A stretch of 64,000 bases of DNA from Xanthobacteraceae bacterium (lineage in GTDB: Bacteria > Pseudomonadota > Alphaproteobacteria > Rhizobiales > Xanthobacteraceae). The stretch lies in assembly GCA_004297465.1 (NCBI GenBank), contig SCUB01000001.1:310001-374000 (forward strand). The letters run 5' to 3'. A program made the position numbers and the translations under genes. Under the pieces are notes generated by a model. It was not told the origin of the DNA. It worked only from the letters and a program-made list of their open reading frames with translations, and did no database searches. This document shows, one piece after another, positions 18,917-29,558 of the stretch (its first letter is position 1; each line of letters begins with the position of its first letter).

Positions 18917-18956
18917 AGCGCCCCGGCCATCGCGCATGGTCCGGGGCGCTTTTTTG
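18917..18956 (+). terminator. Rho-independent terminator after the DUF3501 gene
   Basis: The arms AGCGCCCCGGCCAT (18917-18930) and ATGGTCCGGGGCGCT (18936-18950) pair with a single bulge around a 5-base loop and are followed by six T. It closes the rubrerythrin operon on the plus strand and separates it from the convergent small gene ending at 18978. Confidence 0.9.
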
Positions 18957-18977
18957 TCAGGCGACGCGAAAGCGCAC

Positions 18978-19226
18978 TCAGTAGCAGACATTGACCCGGC
19001 GCAGGCGATAGCCGTAGGGCGTCGCCACCCAGCGCCTGGCGACATAGCAGTCCGCCATCGGCGCCGCTCCGGCGATCGCGAGGCCCAAGCCCAGGCCCGG
19101 ACCCCAGCCCCAACCATGATGGTGATGATGCCAGCCCCACGGGCCGGCGGAAGCGGCGGTGGGAGCGAATGCGACCAGGCTGAGCGTGGCGGCGGCGGCG
19201 ATTCCAAGGATGGCTTTGCGGAACAT
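18978..19226 (-). CDS. Small exported Gly/Trp/His-rich protein, function unknown
   Basis: 82 residues from MFRKAILGIAAAATL. A clear Sec signal peptide ends near TAASAG. The mature part has a WGWHHHHHGWGWG cluster, a glycine-rich hydrophobic stretch and a C-terminal Cys/Arg-rich block (CYVARRWV, RLRRVNVCY). Similar short proteins ending in a paired-Cys VCY motif are frequent in Bradyrhizobium-like genomes, without assigned function. The His cluster could bind metal; that is inference. The open frame extends 107 codons upstream without support. Confidence 0.72.
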   Translation of the reverse strand: MFRKAILGIAAAATLSLVAFAPTAASAGPWGWHHHHHGWGWGPGLGLGLAIAGAAPMADCYVARRWVATPYGYRLRRVNVCY

Positions 19227-19422
19227 GGAACTCTCCCTGTGGTGACGGATGCGGGGAAGGGCATCCTTGCTTGGTTGGTCTCCTGGTCCGCCGGCGTGGT
19301 TCACGGGACTTTTGAGATATTTTCCGGGCCTCGGTCGGCCCTTTTCCGCGGCAGCTTGCCCCTGCGCGGGCGCGCCGCTATAAGCCCGCATCATTTCCGA
19401 ACGACGGGGCAGGGACTGGACC

Positions 19423-19845
19423 ATGGCAATTGAACGCACCTTTTCGATCATCAAACCGGACGCCACCGCGCGCAATCTGACGGGTGCCGTCAATGCCATG
19501 ATCGAGAAGGCGGGCCTGCGGATCGTGGCGCAGAAGCGCATCCGCATGAGCCGTGCCGAGGCCGAGACCTTCTACGCCGTCCACCGCGAGCGTCCGTTCT
19601 TCGGCGAACTGGTGGAGTTCATGATCTCGGCGCCGGTGGTGGTGCAGGTGCTGGAAGGCGACAATGCGGTCGCCAAGTACCGCGAAGTGATGGGCGCGAC
19701 CGATCCGGCCAAGGCCGAAGAAGGCACCATCCGCAAGGTGCATGCCCGCTCGATCGGCGAGAACACGGTGCACGGCTCGGATGCTCCCGAGACGGCGGTC
19801 ATGGAGATCGCCCAGTTTTTCTCCGGCAACGAGATCGTCGGCTAA
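19423..19845 (+). CDS. ndk: Nucleoside diphosphate kinase
   Basis: Transfers the gamma phosphate between nucleoside di- and triphosphates via a phosphohistidine. The protein has 140 residues, the standard length. It starts [14 protein letters not shown], and the active-site histidine is in [13 protein letters not shown] at about residue 117. A Shine-Dalgarno-like GGGGCAGGGA lies before the ATG. Confidence 0.97.
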   Translation: MAIERTFSIIKPDATARNLTGAVNAMIEKAGLRIVAQKRIRMSRAEAETFYAVHRERPFFGELVEFMISAPVVVQVLEGDNAVAKYREVMGATDPAKAEEGTIRKVHARSIGENTVHGSDAPETAVMEIAQFFSGNEIVG

Positions 19846-19879
19846 AAAAACTCCGGCCGCGTGCAGGAGGGCGAATCTG

Positions 19880-20671
19880 TTGGAATGGCTCAGGCAGATC
19901 GCTGAGGCGACGCAGCAGCTTCCATTGGTTCCGGAGTGGACGAATTCCGCGTTCTGGGTCGCGGTCGGCCAGATCATCGGCATCGACATCCTGCTCGCCG
20001 GCGACAACGCGGTGGTGATCGCGCTCGCCTGCCGCACTCTGCCGCCGCGTCAGCGGCTGTGGGGCATGATCCTGGGCGCGGCGGCCGCGATTCTCCTGCG
20101 CGTGACCTTCACGCTCCTGGTGTCGCAGGCCATGAGCTATCCGTTTCTCAAGCTCGCCGGCGGCCTGATGCTGGTGTGGATCGCGGTCAAGCTGCTGGTT
20201 CCCGACGTCTCCGGAACCGATGAGGAACGGGTCAAGGCCGCCGACAATCTGTGGCGGGCGGTACGCATCGTGGCGATCGCCGACATTATCATGAGCCTCG
20301 ACAACGTGATCGCGATCGCGGCGGCCGCGGAGACGGCGGCGGCGCGGCTCGATCCGTCCCATGCGCAGGCGATCAAATCGGGACTGATCGTGTTCGGTCT
20401 CGCCGCCAGCATTCCGCTCATCGTCGCCGGCAGCGCCATGGTGATGGCGCTGCTGACGCGGTTTCCGCTGCTGGTCTGGGTGGGCGCCGCGATCCTTGGC
20501 TGGGTCGCCGGCGACATCATGGTCAGGGACGACGTCGTGTTGTGGTGGCTGGCGCCATCGCAGATCGTGGCGTTCAAGCCATGGGCCGGCGCGCTCGGCG
20601 CGCTGATCGTGGTGGTGGCCGGATTCATTCTGATGCGGCTGCGCCGCGAGGGCGAAGAGCATCAGGTCTGA
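19880..20671 (+). CDS. TerC/YjbE-family integral membrane protein
   Basis: 263 residues with about seven hydrophobic segments. The family's paired acidic motifs inside membrane helices are present: GIDILLAGDNAVVIALA near residue 40 and DIIMSLDNVIAIAA near residue 140. TerC-like proteins are linked to metal (often manganese) efflux and tellurite resistance; the substrate here cannot be told. The start is TTG, chosen because AGGAGG (19865-19870) sits 9 bases before it and no ATG fits. ndk ends 34 bases upstream. Confidence 0.86.
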   Translation: MEWLRQIAEATQQLPLVPEWTNSAFWVAVGQIIGIDILLAGDNAVVIALACRTLPPRQRLWGMILGAAAAILLRVTFTLLVSQAMSYPFLKLAGGLMLVWIAVKLLVPDVSGTDEERVKAADNLWRAVRIVAIADIIMSLDNVIAIAAAAETAAARLDPSHAQAIKSGLIVFGLAASIPLIVAGSAMVMALLTRFPLLVWVGAAILGWVAGDIMVRDDVVLWWLAPSQIVAFKPWAGALGALIVVVAGFILMRLRREGEEHQV

Positions 20672-21084
20672 TTGCGACGGATCGGGCTACCCGCGCAGCG
20701 TCAGGCTCACGGCAACTTGACTCGCGGCGCGGACAAATATGCTTTTGGAACCATGCATGGCAATCGGATCGGGTCACTGAAAACTCGACGATTTGGGCCG
20801 GATTCACTCATGCCGTCAACCGCTTCGGCCTCCGGCTGCGCATTGTTCGCAAGGCCATTGTGGTGAAGCGGCCACGGCATGAACCTAACGATCTATGCGC
20901 GAAGGTCTTGCTAATGCCGCATTTTTCGTGCTTTGGTACATCTACAATCGGATTTTTGGCCCATTGGCTGTGCGTTCGGCGATCACGAACCTTGCAGACT
21001 TCCTCCAAAACCCCCGGCTTGTGGCATGGGAGCGTGAGAGCGCTGTCCCGTGTCTTTTTTGACGTCTAGACTAGGAGACAGACG
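20672..21084. other. Intergenic region before the cold-shock gene
   Basis: 413 bases with no credible gene; the short open frames have no ribosome-binding sites or family resemblance. The right end should hold the promoter and leader of the cold-shock gene, whose leaders are often long and structured. AGGAGA at 21073-21078 is the ribosome-binding site. Confidence 0.5.
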
Positions 21085-21288
21085 ATGCAAAAAGGCACCG
21101 TCAAGTGGTTTAACCCCACGAAGGGTTACGGGTTCATCAAACCGGCCGCAGGCGATAAGGACGTGTTCGTCCATATCTCGGCGGTCGAGCGCGCTGGCCT
21201 CTCTACCCTCAACGAAGGTCAGGTTGTCGAGTATGAACTCGTCAGCAATCGCGGCAAGACCTCCGCTGAAAACCTCAAGGTCGCGTAA
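21085..21288 (+). CDS. Cold-shock domain protein (CspA family)
   Basis: 67 residues: one OB-fold RNA-binding domain. RNP1 is visible as KGYGFI within KGTVKWFNPTKGYGFI, and RNP2 as DVFVHIS. Such proteins melt RNA structure on temperature downshift. The protein matches the single-domain family in length. A strong terminator follows. Confidence 0.95.
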   Translation: MQKGTVKWFNPTKGYGFIKPAAGDKDVFVHISAVERAGLSTLNEGQVVEYELVSNRGKTSAENLKVA

Positions 21289-21330
21289 GACATCCATGCC
21301 GCCTCAGGGCGGCGGTCGATGATCTCGTAA

Positions 21331-21364
21331 CCCCCGGCCATCGTGCCGGGGGTTTTTGTTTTTG
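21331..21364 (+). terminator. Rho-independent terminator after the cold-shock gene
   Basis: CCCCCGGC (21331-21338) and GCCGGGGG (21345-21352) pair perfectly across a 6-base loop, followed by a T-rich tail interrupted by one G. It lies between the cold-shock gene (+) and the end of purN (-). Confidence 0.92.
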
Positions 21365-21388
21365 ATGTGGGGTGTGATCGAGGCGGTC

Positions 21389-22042
21389 TTACAGCACCGG
21401 CATGATCAGCGGCGGCGGCGGCTCGGCCTTGTGGCCGGGGCCGCTGCAGCGGCCGTCGCGCAGCACGACGGCGCCCGATGCGACCAGCCGCAGTGCGGCC
21501 GGATAGATCGCATGCTCGACGGCGAGCACGCGCGCGGCAAGGCTTTGTTCGGTGTCGTCGTCGCCAACCGCGACCGCGCCCTGCATGATGATCGGCCCGG
21601 AATCCATCTCCGGGATCACGAAATGCACGGTGGCGCCATGAATCCTGACGCCGGCCGCGAGCGCGCGGGCGTGGGTGTCGAGGCCCTTGAAGGCGGGCAG
21701 CAGCGCCGGATGAATGTTGAGCATGCGGCCCTCCCATTGGCGCACGAACCACGGCGTCAATAGCCGCATGAAGCCTGCCAGGCACACGATCTCGATGCCA
21801 TGGGCGTCGAGCGCTTCCTGGAGCGCGCGTTCGAATGCCTCGCGGTCCTTGCCGAAGCCCTTGTGATCGACCACGGCGGTGGCGATGCCCGCCTCGCGCG
21901 CGGCCGTGAGGCCGGCGGCATTCGCCACGTTGGAGACCACGAGGGCGATGCTGGCGGGAAAATCCGCCGCGCGCGCCGCCTCGATCAGCGCCGTCATGTT
22001 GGACCCGCGACCGGAAATCAGGATGGCGACGCGGCGCTTCAT
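21389..22042 (-). CDS. purN: Phosphoribosylglycinamide formyltransferase
   Basis: Formylates GAR using 10-formyl-THF in purine synthesis. The protein has 217 residues from MKRRVAILISGRGSNM. The phosphate loop is SGRGSN; catalytic Asn, His and Asp are in NIHPALLPAF, GATVHFV and EMDSGPII. The protein ends in a Pro-rich tail. It starts 5 bases after the purM stop, the conserved purM-purN pair. Confidence 0.95.
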   Translation of the reverse strand: MKRRVAILISGRGSNMTALIEAARAADFPASIALVVSNVANAAGLTAAREAGIATAVVDHKGFGKDREAFERALQEALDAHGIEIVCLAGFMRLLTPWFVRQWEGRMLNIHPALLPAFKGLDTHARALAAGVRIHGATVHFVIPEMDSGPIIMQGAVAVGDDDTEQSLAARVLAVEHAIYPAALRLVASGAVVLRDGRCSGPGHKAEPPPPLIMPVL

Positions 22043-22047
22043 CGGTT

Positions 22048-23121
22048 TCAACCCCGCAAGGCGAGGTGGCCGTCGTAGCGGACGCGCTCGCCCTCGGGCG
22101 CGGCGATGACCACGCCCAGGTGCACGGCGCTCTCGCCCGCCTCGCGCAATGACCCGATGACCTTGTCCGCCGCCGCCGCCGCGACGATGGCGACCATGCC
22201 GATGCCGCAGTTGAAGGTGCGCAGCATCTCGGCCTCGGCGATGCCGCCGGCCTCTGCCAGCCACCGGAATACCGGCAGTACCGGCACCTTGGCGAGGTCG
22301 AGGCGTGCGCCTAGCCCTTGCGGCAGCACGCGGGGGATGTTGTCGGGAAAGCCGCCGCCCGTGATGTGGGCGAGGCCCTTGATCGCGCCGGTGTCGCGGA
22401 TCGCGCGCAAGCAGGCTTTGACGTAGAGGCGGGTCGGGGTCAGCAGCGCCGCGCCCAAATCCATGCCGGGGGCGAACGGAGCCGGATCGGTCCAGCCGAG
22501 CCGGGCGCGCTCGGCCACCTTGCGCACCAGCGAGAAGCCGTTGGAATGCACGCCGGAGGACGCCAGCCCGATGACCGCGTCGCCGGGCGCGATGTCGGGG
22601 CGCGGCAGCAATGTGCCGCGCTCGGCCGCGCCGACGGCGAAACCGGCGAGGTCGTAATCGCCGGCGGCGTAGAGGCCGGGCATTTCCGCGGTCTCGCCGC
22701 CGATCAGCGCGCAGCCGGACTCCCGGCAGCCGGTGGCGATGCCGGCGACGATGGCGGCGGTGGCGGCGGGATCGAGCCGGCCGCAGGCGAAGTAATCGAG
22801 GAAAAACAGCGGTTCGGCGCCCTGCACGACGAGGTCGTTGACCGACATGGCCACGAGGTCGATGCCGATGCCGTCATGATGGCCGCTCTCGATGGCGATC
22901 TTGACCTTGGTGCCGACGCCATCGGTGGCCGCGACCAGCACCGGATCGCGGAACCCGGCGGCCTTGAGGTCGAACAGCCCGCCGAAACCGCCGATCTCGG
23001 CGTCGGCGCCGGGGCGCGCGGTGGCGCGCACCATCGGCTTGATCAGGTCGACCAGGCGGTTGCCGGCATCGATGTCGACGCCGGCGCCGGCGTAGGTCAG
23101 GCCGCCTTTATCCTTGGTCAT
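22048..23121 (-). CDS. purM: Phosphoribosylformylglycinamidine cyclo-ligase
   Basis: ATP-dependent closure of the imidazole ring (AIR synthetase). The protein has 357 residues from [17 protein letters not shown]. The PurM signatures [19 protein letters not shown] and [13 protein letters not shown] are present. It is the first gene of the purMN operon; the promoter should lie in the 146-base gap to the divergent phosphatidyltransferase. Confidence 0.96.
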   Translation of the reverse strand: MTKDKGGLTYAGAGVDIDAGNRLVDLIKPMVRATARPGADAEIGGFGGLFDLKAAGFRDPVLVAATDGVGTKVKIAIESGHHDGIGIDLVAMSVNDLVVQGAEPLFFLDYFACGRLDPAATAAIVAGIATGCRESGCALIGGETAEMPGLYAAGDYDLAGFAVGAAERGTLLPRPDIAPGDAVIGLASSGVHSNGFSLVRKVAERARLGWTDPAPFAPGMDLGAALLTPTRLYVKACLRAIRDTGAIKGLAHITGGGFPDNIPRVLPQGLGARLDLAKVPVLPVFRWLAEAGGIAEAEMLRTFNCGIGMVAIVAAAAADKVIGSLREAGESAVHLGVVIAAPEGERVRYDGHLALRG

Positions 23122-23267
23122 GGTGGTCGCGTCCTCGAACAATGCCGGCTGGTTACGTTGGATTCCGCCGCCATGCAATGGCTCGCGTGGATCGCGCGAC
23201 TATACTATGAACAATCGGGGGAGCGGCTCCGGCATCGCCGGAGGGGCTGGACGCTGGGGACAATTAC

Positions 23268-23825
23268 GTGAGCATTCCAAACATCATAACGCTGGGCCGC
23301 ATCCTGCTGGTCCCGGTCATCGTCTGGGCGATCAGCTCGGGGCAGATGATGGCCGCATTCATCCTGTTCTGCGTCGCCGGGGTGAGCGACGCGGTGGATG
23401 GCTTTCTCGCCAAGCGCTTCGGCATGGGCACGGAGCTCGGCCGCCTGCTCGACCCGCTGGCCGACAAGGCGCTGCTGGTCTCGATCTACGTGACGCTGGG
23501 GATCGCCAACGCCATCCCGCGCTGGCTGGTCATCCTGGTGGTGTCGCGCGACATCATGATCATCGGCGCGGTGCTGCTGTCCTGGCTGGTAGGCAAGCCG
23601 GTGCCACTCAGGCCGCTGATGGTCTCCAAGCTCAACACCGTGGCGCAGGTGCTGTTCGCGGCGCTGGTGCTGGCGGCGAGCGGGCTGCGGTTCCAGGCCA
23701 TGCCGTTCGACGTGCTGCTGATGGCGGCGGTGGCGGTTCTGACCCTGCTGTCGGTCGGCTTCTATCTCGTCGAGTGGGTCCGTCACATGAGCGCCGCCGC
23801 GCCCGACGACGCGACCGCGCCGTAA
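23268..23825 (+). CDS. CDP-alcohol phosphatidyltransferase family protein
   Basis: 185 residues, about five membrane helices. The catalytic signature is visible near residues 40-66: DAVDGFLAKR, then G-x3-LGRLLDPLADK, which holds the metal-binding aspartates. N-terminal SIPNIITLGRILLVP is typical of PgsA-like enzymes that make phosphatidylglycerophosphate. The protein could be PgsA itself or a paralogue of cardiolipin-synthase type; I leave the symbol empty. The start is GTG. hdaA-like follows 72 bases later. Confidence 0.88.
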   Translation: MSIPNIITLGRILLVPVIVWAISSGQMMAAFILFCVAGVSDAVDGFLAKRFGMGTELGRLLDPLADKALLVSIYVTLGIANAIPRWLVILVVSRDIMIIGAVLLSWLVGKPVPLRPLMVSKLNTVAQVLFAALVLAASGLRFQAMPFDVLLMAAVAVLTLLSVGFYLVEWVRHMSAAAPDDATAP

Positions 23826-23897
23826 CCCGGCCCACCAAAATAAAGCCCCGGTTCTGGTCCACCAGAGCCGAAAAGGCCCCTTGCGGAAGGAAAAGTC

Positions 23898-24581
23898 GTG
23901 GCCAGCCAGCAACCCCCGCAGCAGCTAGCCCTGACGCTGCCCCACGCGGAAAGCCTGTCGCGCGACGACTTCCTCGAAGGGCCGTCGAATGCGGCGGCGC
24001 TGGCGCTGATCGACCGCTGGCCGGACTGGCCCGCCGCCATGCTGGTGATCTGCGGCCCCGAGGGCGCGGGAAAAAGCCATCTCGCGGCGATCTGGGCGAC
24101 GCGGGCGGGCGCGCGCACCGTGGCCGCGCGCAGCCTGACGGTGGCCGAGGTTCCCGAGGCGCTGACGACCGGCGCGGTGGCGCTGGAGAATGTCGCGCCC
24201 GGCAAGTTCGACGAGCGCGCGCTGTTCCATCTCATCAACCTCGCCCGCGAGCAGGGCTGCTTCGTGCTGATGACGGCGCGCTCGCTGCCTTCGGGGTGGA
24301 CGCTGGAGGTGCCGGACCTGGCCTCGCGGCTGCGCGCCGTGCCGGTGGCGAACGTGGCTCCGCCGGACGACGCGCTGCTGCGCGGCCTCATCGTCAAATT
24401 GTGCGCCGACCGCCAGATGGAGGTCGACGAGGCGCTGGTCAATTATGTGGCGAGCCGGATCGAGCGGTCGTTCGCGGCGGTGCACGCCATCGTGGCGCGG
24501 CTGGACGCGGAAGCGCTGCGGTTGCGCCGGCCGGTGACGCGGGCGCTGGCGGTCGAGCTGATGCGCGATTCCCTGCCTTGA
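23898..24581 (+). CDS. hdaA: DnaA-related regulatory ATPase (Hda/HdaA type)
   Basis: 227 residues resembling the DnaA AAA+ domain without the DNA-binding domain. Walker [11 protein letters not shown] lies near residues 53-62, and the C-terminal part ([18 protein letters not shown]) matches the DnaA lid. In Caulobacter, HdaA promotes DnaA-ATP hydrolysis to limit re-initiation. The N-terminus (QQLALTLPH) contains a clamp-binding-like QLALTL motif, which Hda uses to bind DnaN. The start is GTG after AAGGAAAA. ppk follows, as in many Rhizobiales. Confidence 0.9.
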   Translation: MASQQPPQQLALTLPHAESLSRDDFLEGPSNAAALALIDRWPDWPAAMLVICGPEGAGKSHLAAIWATRAGARTVAARSLTVAEVPEALTTGAVALENVAPGKFDERALFHLINLAREQGCFVLMTARSLPSGWTLEVPDLASRLRAVPVANVAPPDDALLRGLIVKLCADRQMEVDEALVNYVASRIERSFAAVHAIVARLDAEALRLRRPVTRALAVELMRDSLP

Positions 24582-24681
24582 CGGGGCGCAACCAGGCTCC
24601 AACATGTCATCGGACTGTCACGTTCGCGAAATATTATGGAGTTCTGCGCGAGCATTGCCGTGCGGCCATGGTTCGGATCTG

Positions 24682-26883
24682 ATGGAATCCCCACAAACTA
24701 TTGAAGTAACACCGGAAAAACGGACGCCGCCAGCTCCCGTGGCGCCCCTTCCGGGCCCTGAGCGATTCATAAACCGTGAATTGTCGTGGCTGCATTTCAA
24801 CCGCCGGGTGCTTGAGGAATCGGTCAACCCCAGCCATCCGGTATTGGAGCGGGTTCGCTTCCTGTCGATCTCGGCCAACAACCTGGACGAGTTCTTCACC
24901 GTCCGCGTCGCCGGCCTCAAGGCCCAGGTGCGCGAGGGCATCGCCGAGAAAAGCCCGGACGGGCTGACGCCCTCGGAACAGCTTGTGCGCATCAACGAGA
25001 CCGTGTCGGCGCTGGCGCGCGACCAGCAGGCGATCTGGCTGAGCCTGCGCGAAAACCTCGCCAAGGCCGGCATCGTGCTGGTCGACGGCCGCGACGTCAC
25101 CAAGCCGGAGCTGGCCTGGATCGAGGAGCATTTCCTCCGCAACATCTTTCCGCTGCTGACCCCGCTCGCCATCGATCCGGCGCATCCATTTCCGTTCATT
25201 CCCAGCCTCGGCTTCTCGATCGCGCTGCAGCTCGCGCGCGTCGCCGACGGCAAGGCGATGAACGCGCTGATCCGCATGCCGGGCAAGATCGACCGCTTCA
25301 TCCGGCTGCCAGCGCCGGGCAAGGATGGGACCGCGCGGCTCATCACGCTCGAACAGGCCACCGGCCTGTTCATCGGCCGCTTGTTTCCCGGCTATGTCGT
25401 CAGGGGGCAGGGCAGCTTCCGCCTCTTGCGCGATTCCGAAATCGAGATCGAGGAAGAAGCGGAGGATCTGGTGCGGGTGTTCGAGACCGCGCTCAAGCGC
25501 CGCCGTCGCGGCTCGGTGATCCGGCTGGAGATCGAGGCGGCGATGCCGGCGCAATTGCGCACCTTCGTGCAGCGCGTGCTCGCCGCCACCGACGACGAGG
25601 TGTTTCTGGTCGACGGCGTGCTGGCGATGAACGAGCTGTCGCAGCTCACCCGGCTCGACCGCCCCGACCTCGAATTCGTGCCCTATGTGCCGCGTCATCC
25701 CGAGCGCGTCCGCGATCACGGCGGCGATATCTTCGCCGCCATCCGCCAGAAGGACCTGATCGTCCATCACCCTTACGAATCGTTCGACGTGGTGGTTCAG
25801 TTCCTGCAGCAGGCGGCGCGCGATCCCGACGTGGTGGCGATCAAGCAGACGCTTTACCGCACCTCATCCAACTCGCCGATCGTGCGGGCACTTGCCGAGG
25901 CCGCCGAGGCCGGCAAGTCGGTGACCGCGGTGGTCGAACTCAAGGCGCGCTTCGACGAGGAGGCCAACATCCGTTGGGCGCGCGACCTCGAACGCGCCGG
26001 CGCGCAGGTGGTCTACGGTTTCATCGAACTCAAGACCCATGCCAAGCTGTCGATGGTGGTGCGGCGCGAGGCCGGCAGCCTCGTCACCTATGTCCATGTC
26101 GGCACCGGCAACTATCATCCGGTCACGGCGCGCATCTATACCGACCTGTCGTATTTCACTTCCGGCGCTGTGATCGCCCGTGACGTGGCGCGGGTGTTCA
26201 ACTACATCACCGGCTATGCCGAGCCGGTCGATATCGAGCGCATGGCGGTATCGCCGCTTACCCTGCGCAACCGCATCCTGCATCACATCCGTCAGGAGAC
26301 GAGCCATGCCCGGCACGGCAAGCCGTCCGGCATCTGGATGAAGATGAACTCGTTGGTCGATCCCGAGATCATCGACGCGCTATATGAAGCCTCGTGCGCC
26401 GGCGTGCCGATCGATCTGGTGGCGCGCGGCATCTGCTGCCTGCGGCCGGGCGTGCCGGGGCTGTCCGAGAACATCCGCGTCAAGTCCATCATCGGACGTT
26501 TCCTCGAACACTGCCGCATCTATGCGTTCGGAGCCGGCAACGCGCTGCCCAGCCCCAAGGCGGCGGTCTACATCTCCTCGGCCGACATGATGCCGCGCAA
26601 TCTCGACCGCCGCGTCGAGGTGCTGTGCCCGATCGAGAACCCCACGGTCCATCAGCAGGTGCTCGAGCAGATCATGGTCGCCAACCTGAAGGACAACGAA
26701 CAGAGCTGGCTGTTGTTGCCCGACGGATCGTCAACGCGTATGAAGGCGGCGAAGGGCGAGGAGCCTTTCAACGTCCATAACTATTTCATGACGAATCCAA
26801 GTCTGTCGGGCCGTGGAAAGTCTCTCAAGGAATCGTCGCCCCGCCGCCTCACGCGGCGCTCCGAACGCCAGCAGCCGGCATAG
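24682..26883 (+). CDS. ppk1: Polyphosphate kinase 1
   Basis: Makes polyphosphate from ATP. The protein has 733 residues. The N-domain begins [20 protein letters not shown]. The catalytic part has the autophosphorylated histidine in [10 protein letters not shown], followed by [10 protein letters not shown] and later [19 protein letters not shown] use the ATG before ESPQTIEV; the frame is open 26 codons more with no support. The last 71 bases overlap the start of ppx, which points to coupled expression of polyphosphate synthesis and breakdown. Confidence 0.96.
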   Translation: MESPQTIEVTPEKRTPPAPVAPLPGPERFINRELSWLHFNRRVLEESVNPSHPVLERVRFLSISANNLDEFFTVRVAGLKAQVREGIAEKSPDGLTPSEQLVRINETVSALARDQQAIWLSLRENLAKAGIVLVDGRDVTKPELAWIEEHFLRNIFPLLTPLAIDPAHPFPFIPSLGFSIALQLARVADGKAMNALIRMPGKIDRFIRLPAPGKDGTARLITLEQATGLFIGRLFPGYVVRGQGSFRLLRDSEIEIEEEAEDLVRVFETALKRRRRGSVIRLEIEAAMPAQLRTFVQRVLAATDDEVFLVDGVLAMNELSQLTRLDRPDLEFVPYVPRHPERVRDHGGDIFAAIRQKDLIVHHPYESFDVVVQFLQQAARDPDVVAIKQTLYRTSSNSPIVRALAEAAEAGKSVTAVVELKARFDEEANIRWARDLERAGAQVVYGFIELKTHAKLSMVVRREAGSLVTYVHVGTGNYHPVTARIYTDLSYFTSGAVIARDVARVFNYITGYAEPVDIERMAVSPLTLRNRILHHIRQETSHARHGKPSGIWMKMNSLVDPEIIDALYEASCAGVPIDLVARGICCLRPGVPGLSENIRVKSIIGRFLEHCRIYAFGAGNALPSPKAAVYISSADMMPRNLDRRVEVLCPIENPTVHQQVLEQIMVANLKDNEQSWLLLPDGSSTRMKAAKGEEPFNVHNYFMTNPSLSGRGKSLKESSPRRLTRRSERQQPA

Positions 26884-28411
26884 CCGCGCGGGCGCGAGGG
26901 CCGGCACGCGGCGCAACGAGAACGCCTGCACCCACGCCCCCGTCGCGGTCATCGACATCGGCTCCAACTCGGTCCGGCTCGTCGTCTACGAGGAGCTGGT
27001 GCGCAGCCTCAGCCCGGTCTTCAACGAAAAGATGATGTGTGGCCTCGGGCGCGAGGTTCACACCACCGGCCTGCTCGCCGAGGACGCGGTGCGCAAGGCG
27101 CTGGCCGCGCTCACCCGGTTCCGCGCGCTGTGCCGCCTGATGAAAGTGAACCGCGTCTATGCCCTGGCGACCGCGGCGTGCCGCGATGCGCGCAACGGGC
27201 CTGAGTTCATCGCCCACGCCGAGCGCATCCTCGGCCTGCCGATCGAGGTGCTGTCCGGCCCGCGCGAGGCCTATCTTTCGGCGCTCGGCGTCGCCTCCGG
27301 CATCTACGAACCCGACGGCATCGTCGGCGATCTCGGCGGCGGCTCGCTCGAACTGACCGACATCCATGGCCACCGTCTCGGCAAGGGGCTGACGCTGCCG
27401 CTCGGCGGGCTGACGCTCCAGGACCTGTCGCGGCGCTCACCCAAGCGGGCGGAGAAGATGGTGAAGGCCGCATTCTCGGGCCTCGCCCTGCTGCACGGCT
27501 GCCATGGCCGCACGTTCTATGCCGTCGGCGGCGCCTGGCGTGCGCTGGCGCGGTTGCACATGACGCAGAGCGGCTATCCGCTGCATGTGATGCATGGCTA
27601 TGCCATTGCGGCCAAGGATGCGCTGGCGTTCGTGCGGCGGGTGCGGCGCTACGCGCCGCGCGGCGTGCTCGCCGACATCGAGATCGTCGCCGAGATGCGC
27701 CGGCCGCTGCTGGCCTACGCGGCGCTGGTGCTCGAATACATCATCCGGATCGGCCGGCCCAAGACGGTGGTGATCTCGGCTTACGGCGTGCGCGAAGGGC
27801 TCTTGTTCTCGCATCTTGCCAATGACGAGAAGACGCACGACGGGCTGATTGACGCCGCGCATTCTCTCAACCAACTGCGCTCGCGCTCGCCGCACCATGG
27901 CGAGGAGCTGATCGACTGGACCGATCAGTTCGTGCGCGCGGTAAAGCTCAAGGAAAGCGCCGAGGAGAAGCGTCTGCGCCATGCCGCCTGCCTGATGGCC
28001 GATATCGGCTGGCGCGCCCATCCCGACTATCGCGGCGAGCAATCGCTCAACCTCATCGCCAACGGCAATTTCGGCGCCATCACCCACCAGGGCCGGGCGT
28101 TCCTGGCGCTGACCATCTATTATCGCTATGCTGGCATCACCGGCGAAGGCCTGTCTCCGGAACTTCTGGCGCTGGTGCCGCGACGGCTTGCCGAGCGCGC
28201 GCGCATCCTCGCCACCGTGCTGCGCATCGGCCACCTTGTCTCGGCGGCGCAGCCGGGCGTGCTGCCGGCGACGCATTTCCACGTCAAGGCCAACCGGCTG
28301 ATCCTGGCGTTCGAGCACAAGGCGGCGGCGCTGATGGGGGAGCGGGTGTTCAATCGCCTGCGGCAGCTGGCGCGCCTGATGGGCCGCTCGGCGGCACTGG
28401 AGACGGCTTAG
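26813..28411 (+). CDS. ppx: Ppx/GppA-family exopolyphosphatase
   Basis: 532 residues, an ASKHA-fold phosphatase acting on polyphosphate and/or pppGpp. Phosphate-1 motif [15 protein letters not shown] begins at about residue 46, and the phosphate-2 motif [11 protein letters not shown] is near 175. The C-terminal half ([20 protein letters not shown] and on) is the HD-like extension seen in longer Ppx proteins. The start is a GTG inside ppk; no other in-frame start exists before the domain. The first 45 residues are therefore an Arg/Ser-rich leader encoded largely within ppk. The last 62 bases overlap rnd tail to tail. Confidence 0.92.
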   Translation: MESLSRNRRPAASRGAPNASSRHSRAGARAGTRRNENACTHAPVAVIDIGSNSVRLVVYEELVRSLSPVFNEKMMCGLGREVHTTGLLAEDAVRKALAALTRFRALCRLMKVNRVYALATAACRDARNGPEFIAHAERILGLPIEVLSGPREAYLSALGVASGIYEPDGIVGDLGGGSLELTDIHGHRLGKGLTLPLGGLTLQDLSRRSPKRAEKMVKAAFSGLALLHGCHGRTFYAVGGAWRALARLHMTQSGYPLHVMHGYAIAAKDALAFVRRVRRYAPRGVLADIEIVAEMRRPLLAYAALVLEYIIRIGRPKTVVISAYGVREGLLFSHLANDEKTHDGLIDAAHSLNQLRSRSPHHGEELIDWTDQFVRAVKLKESAEEKRLRHAACLMADIGWRAHPDYRGEQSLNLIANGNFGAITHQGRAFLALTIYYRYAGITGEGLSPELLALVPRRLAERARILATVLRIGHLVSAAQPGVLPATHFHVKANRLILAFEHKAAALMGERVFNRLRQLARLMGRSAALETA

Positions 28412-29558
28412 CCGACCGCTCGACGCGCACGACGCGGCCTTTCTCGACGGCGAGCGCCAGCCGGCCCTGCTTGAGCGCGAGCGCCGCCTCCCCGAACAGC
28501 TCGCGCCGCCAGCCGTGCAGCGCGCCGACCTCGGCATTGTCGTCGGCGGCGATGCGGTCGAGGTCGTCGACCGTGGCGATCACCTTCGCGGCGACGCCGT
28601 GCCGCTCGGCGGTCTGGCGCAGCAGCACCTTGAGCAGTTCGACAGTGGCCGAACCGTTGGCGGCGGGACGCGGCCGCTCGATCTGCGGCAGCGTTTCGGG
28701 GTCGCGCGCCAGCGCGCGCTGCACCGCGGCGACGATGTCATTGCCCCAGCGCGAGCGGTCGAATCCCTTGGGCAGCGAACGCAGCGTGGCGAGCTTCTCC
28801 AGCGAGGCCGGGGCATGGGTGGCGATGTCGCCGATGGCGTCGTCCTTGAGGATGCGTCCGCGCGGCACGTCGCGGTTCTGCGCCTCGCGTTCGCGCCAGG
28901 CCGCGACCTCGATCAGCACCGCCAGCTCCTTGGGCTTGCGCACGCGCGACTTGAGTCGGGTCCATGCGGATTCCGGCTCGGCCGAATAGGTCTTGGGCGA
29001 GGTCAGGATGTCCATTTCCTCGCGCACCCACTCGCTGCGCCCGCGGCGGGTGAGATCGGCGGCAAGCTCCTGATAGACCTCGCGCAGGTGGGTGACGTCG
29101 GAGACGGCATAGGCAAGCTGGGCCTCGCTCAGCGGCCGCCGCGACCAGTCGGTGAAGCGATGGGTCTTGTCGGGGCGGTGGCCGGTGATGCGCTCGACGA
29201 GCTGGTCATAGGCGATCGAATCGCCATAGCCGAGCACCATGGCGGCGATCTGGGTGTCGAACACCGGATGCGGCACGATGCCGGCGCGATGCCAGACGAT
29301 CTCGATGTCCTGGCGCGCGGCGTGGAACACCTTGAGCACGTCCTCATTGCCCATCAGCCGGAAGAACGGGGCCAGGTCGATGCCTTCGGCGAGCGTGTCG
29401 ACCACCACGGCTTCCTCGGCGCTTGCGATCTGCACCACGCACAGCAGTGGGTAATAGGTGGTTTCGCGCAGGAACTCGGTGTCGACAGTGACGATCGGAT
29501 GCCGGGCAAGGCGCTCGCAGGCGGCGGCAAGGTCGGCGGTGGAAGTAATGAGATTCAT
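28350..29558 (-). CDS. rnd: Ribonuclease D
   Basis: 3'-5' exoribonuclease for tRNA and small RNA maturation. The protein has 402 residues from [17 protein letters not shown] exonuclease motifs are [14 protein letters not shown] (about 24-37), [11 protein letters not shown] and [14 protein letters not shown]. One HRDC domain follows the catalytic region, then a region resembling the second RNase D repeat. A short Pro/Ala-rich tail overlaps the ppx end on the other strand. The frame is open far upstream through aspS, but that is shadow. Confidence 0.93.
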   Translation of the reverse strand: MNLITSTADLAAACERLARHPIVTVDTEFLRETTYYPLLCVVQIASAEEAVVVDTLAEGIDLAPFFRLMGNEDVLKVFHAARQDIEIVWHRAGIVPHPVFDTQIAAMVLGYGDSIAYDQLVERITGHRPDKTHRFTDWSRRPLSEAQLAYAVSDVTHLREVYQELAADLTRRGRSEWVREEMDILTSPKTYSAEPESAWTRLKSRVRKPKELAVLIEVAAWREREAQNRDVPRGRILKDDAIGDIATHAPASLEKLATLRSLPKGFDRSRWGNDIVAAVQRALARDPETLPQIERPRPAANGSATVELLKVLLRQTAERHGVAAKVIATVDDLDRIAADDNAEVGALHGWRRELFGEAALALKQGRLALAVEKGRVVRVERSAKPSPVPPSGPSGAPAAAGD

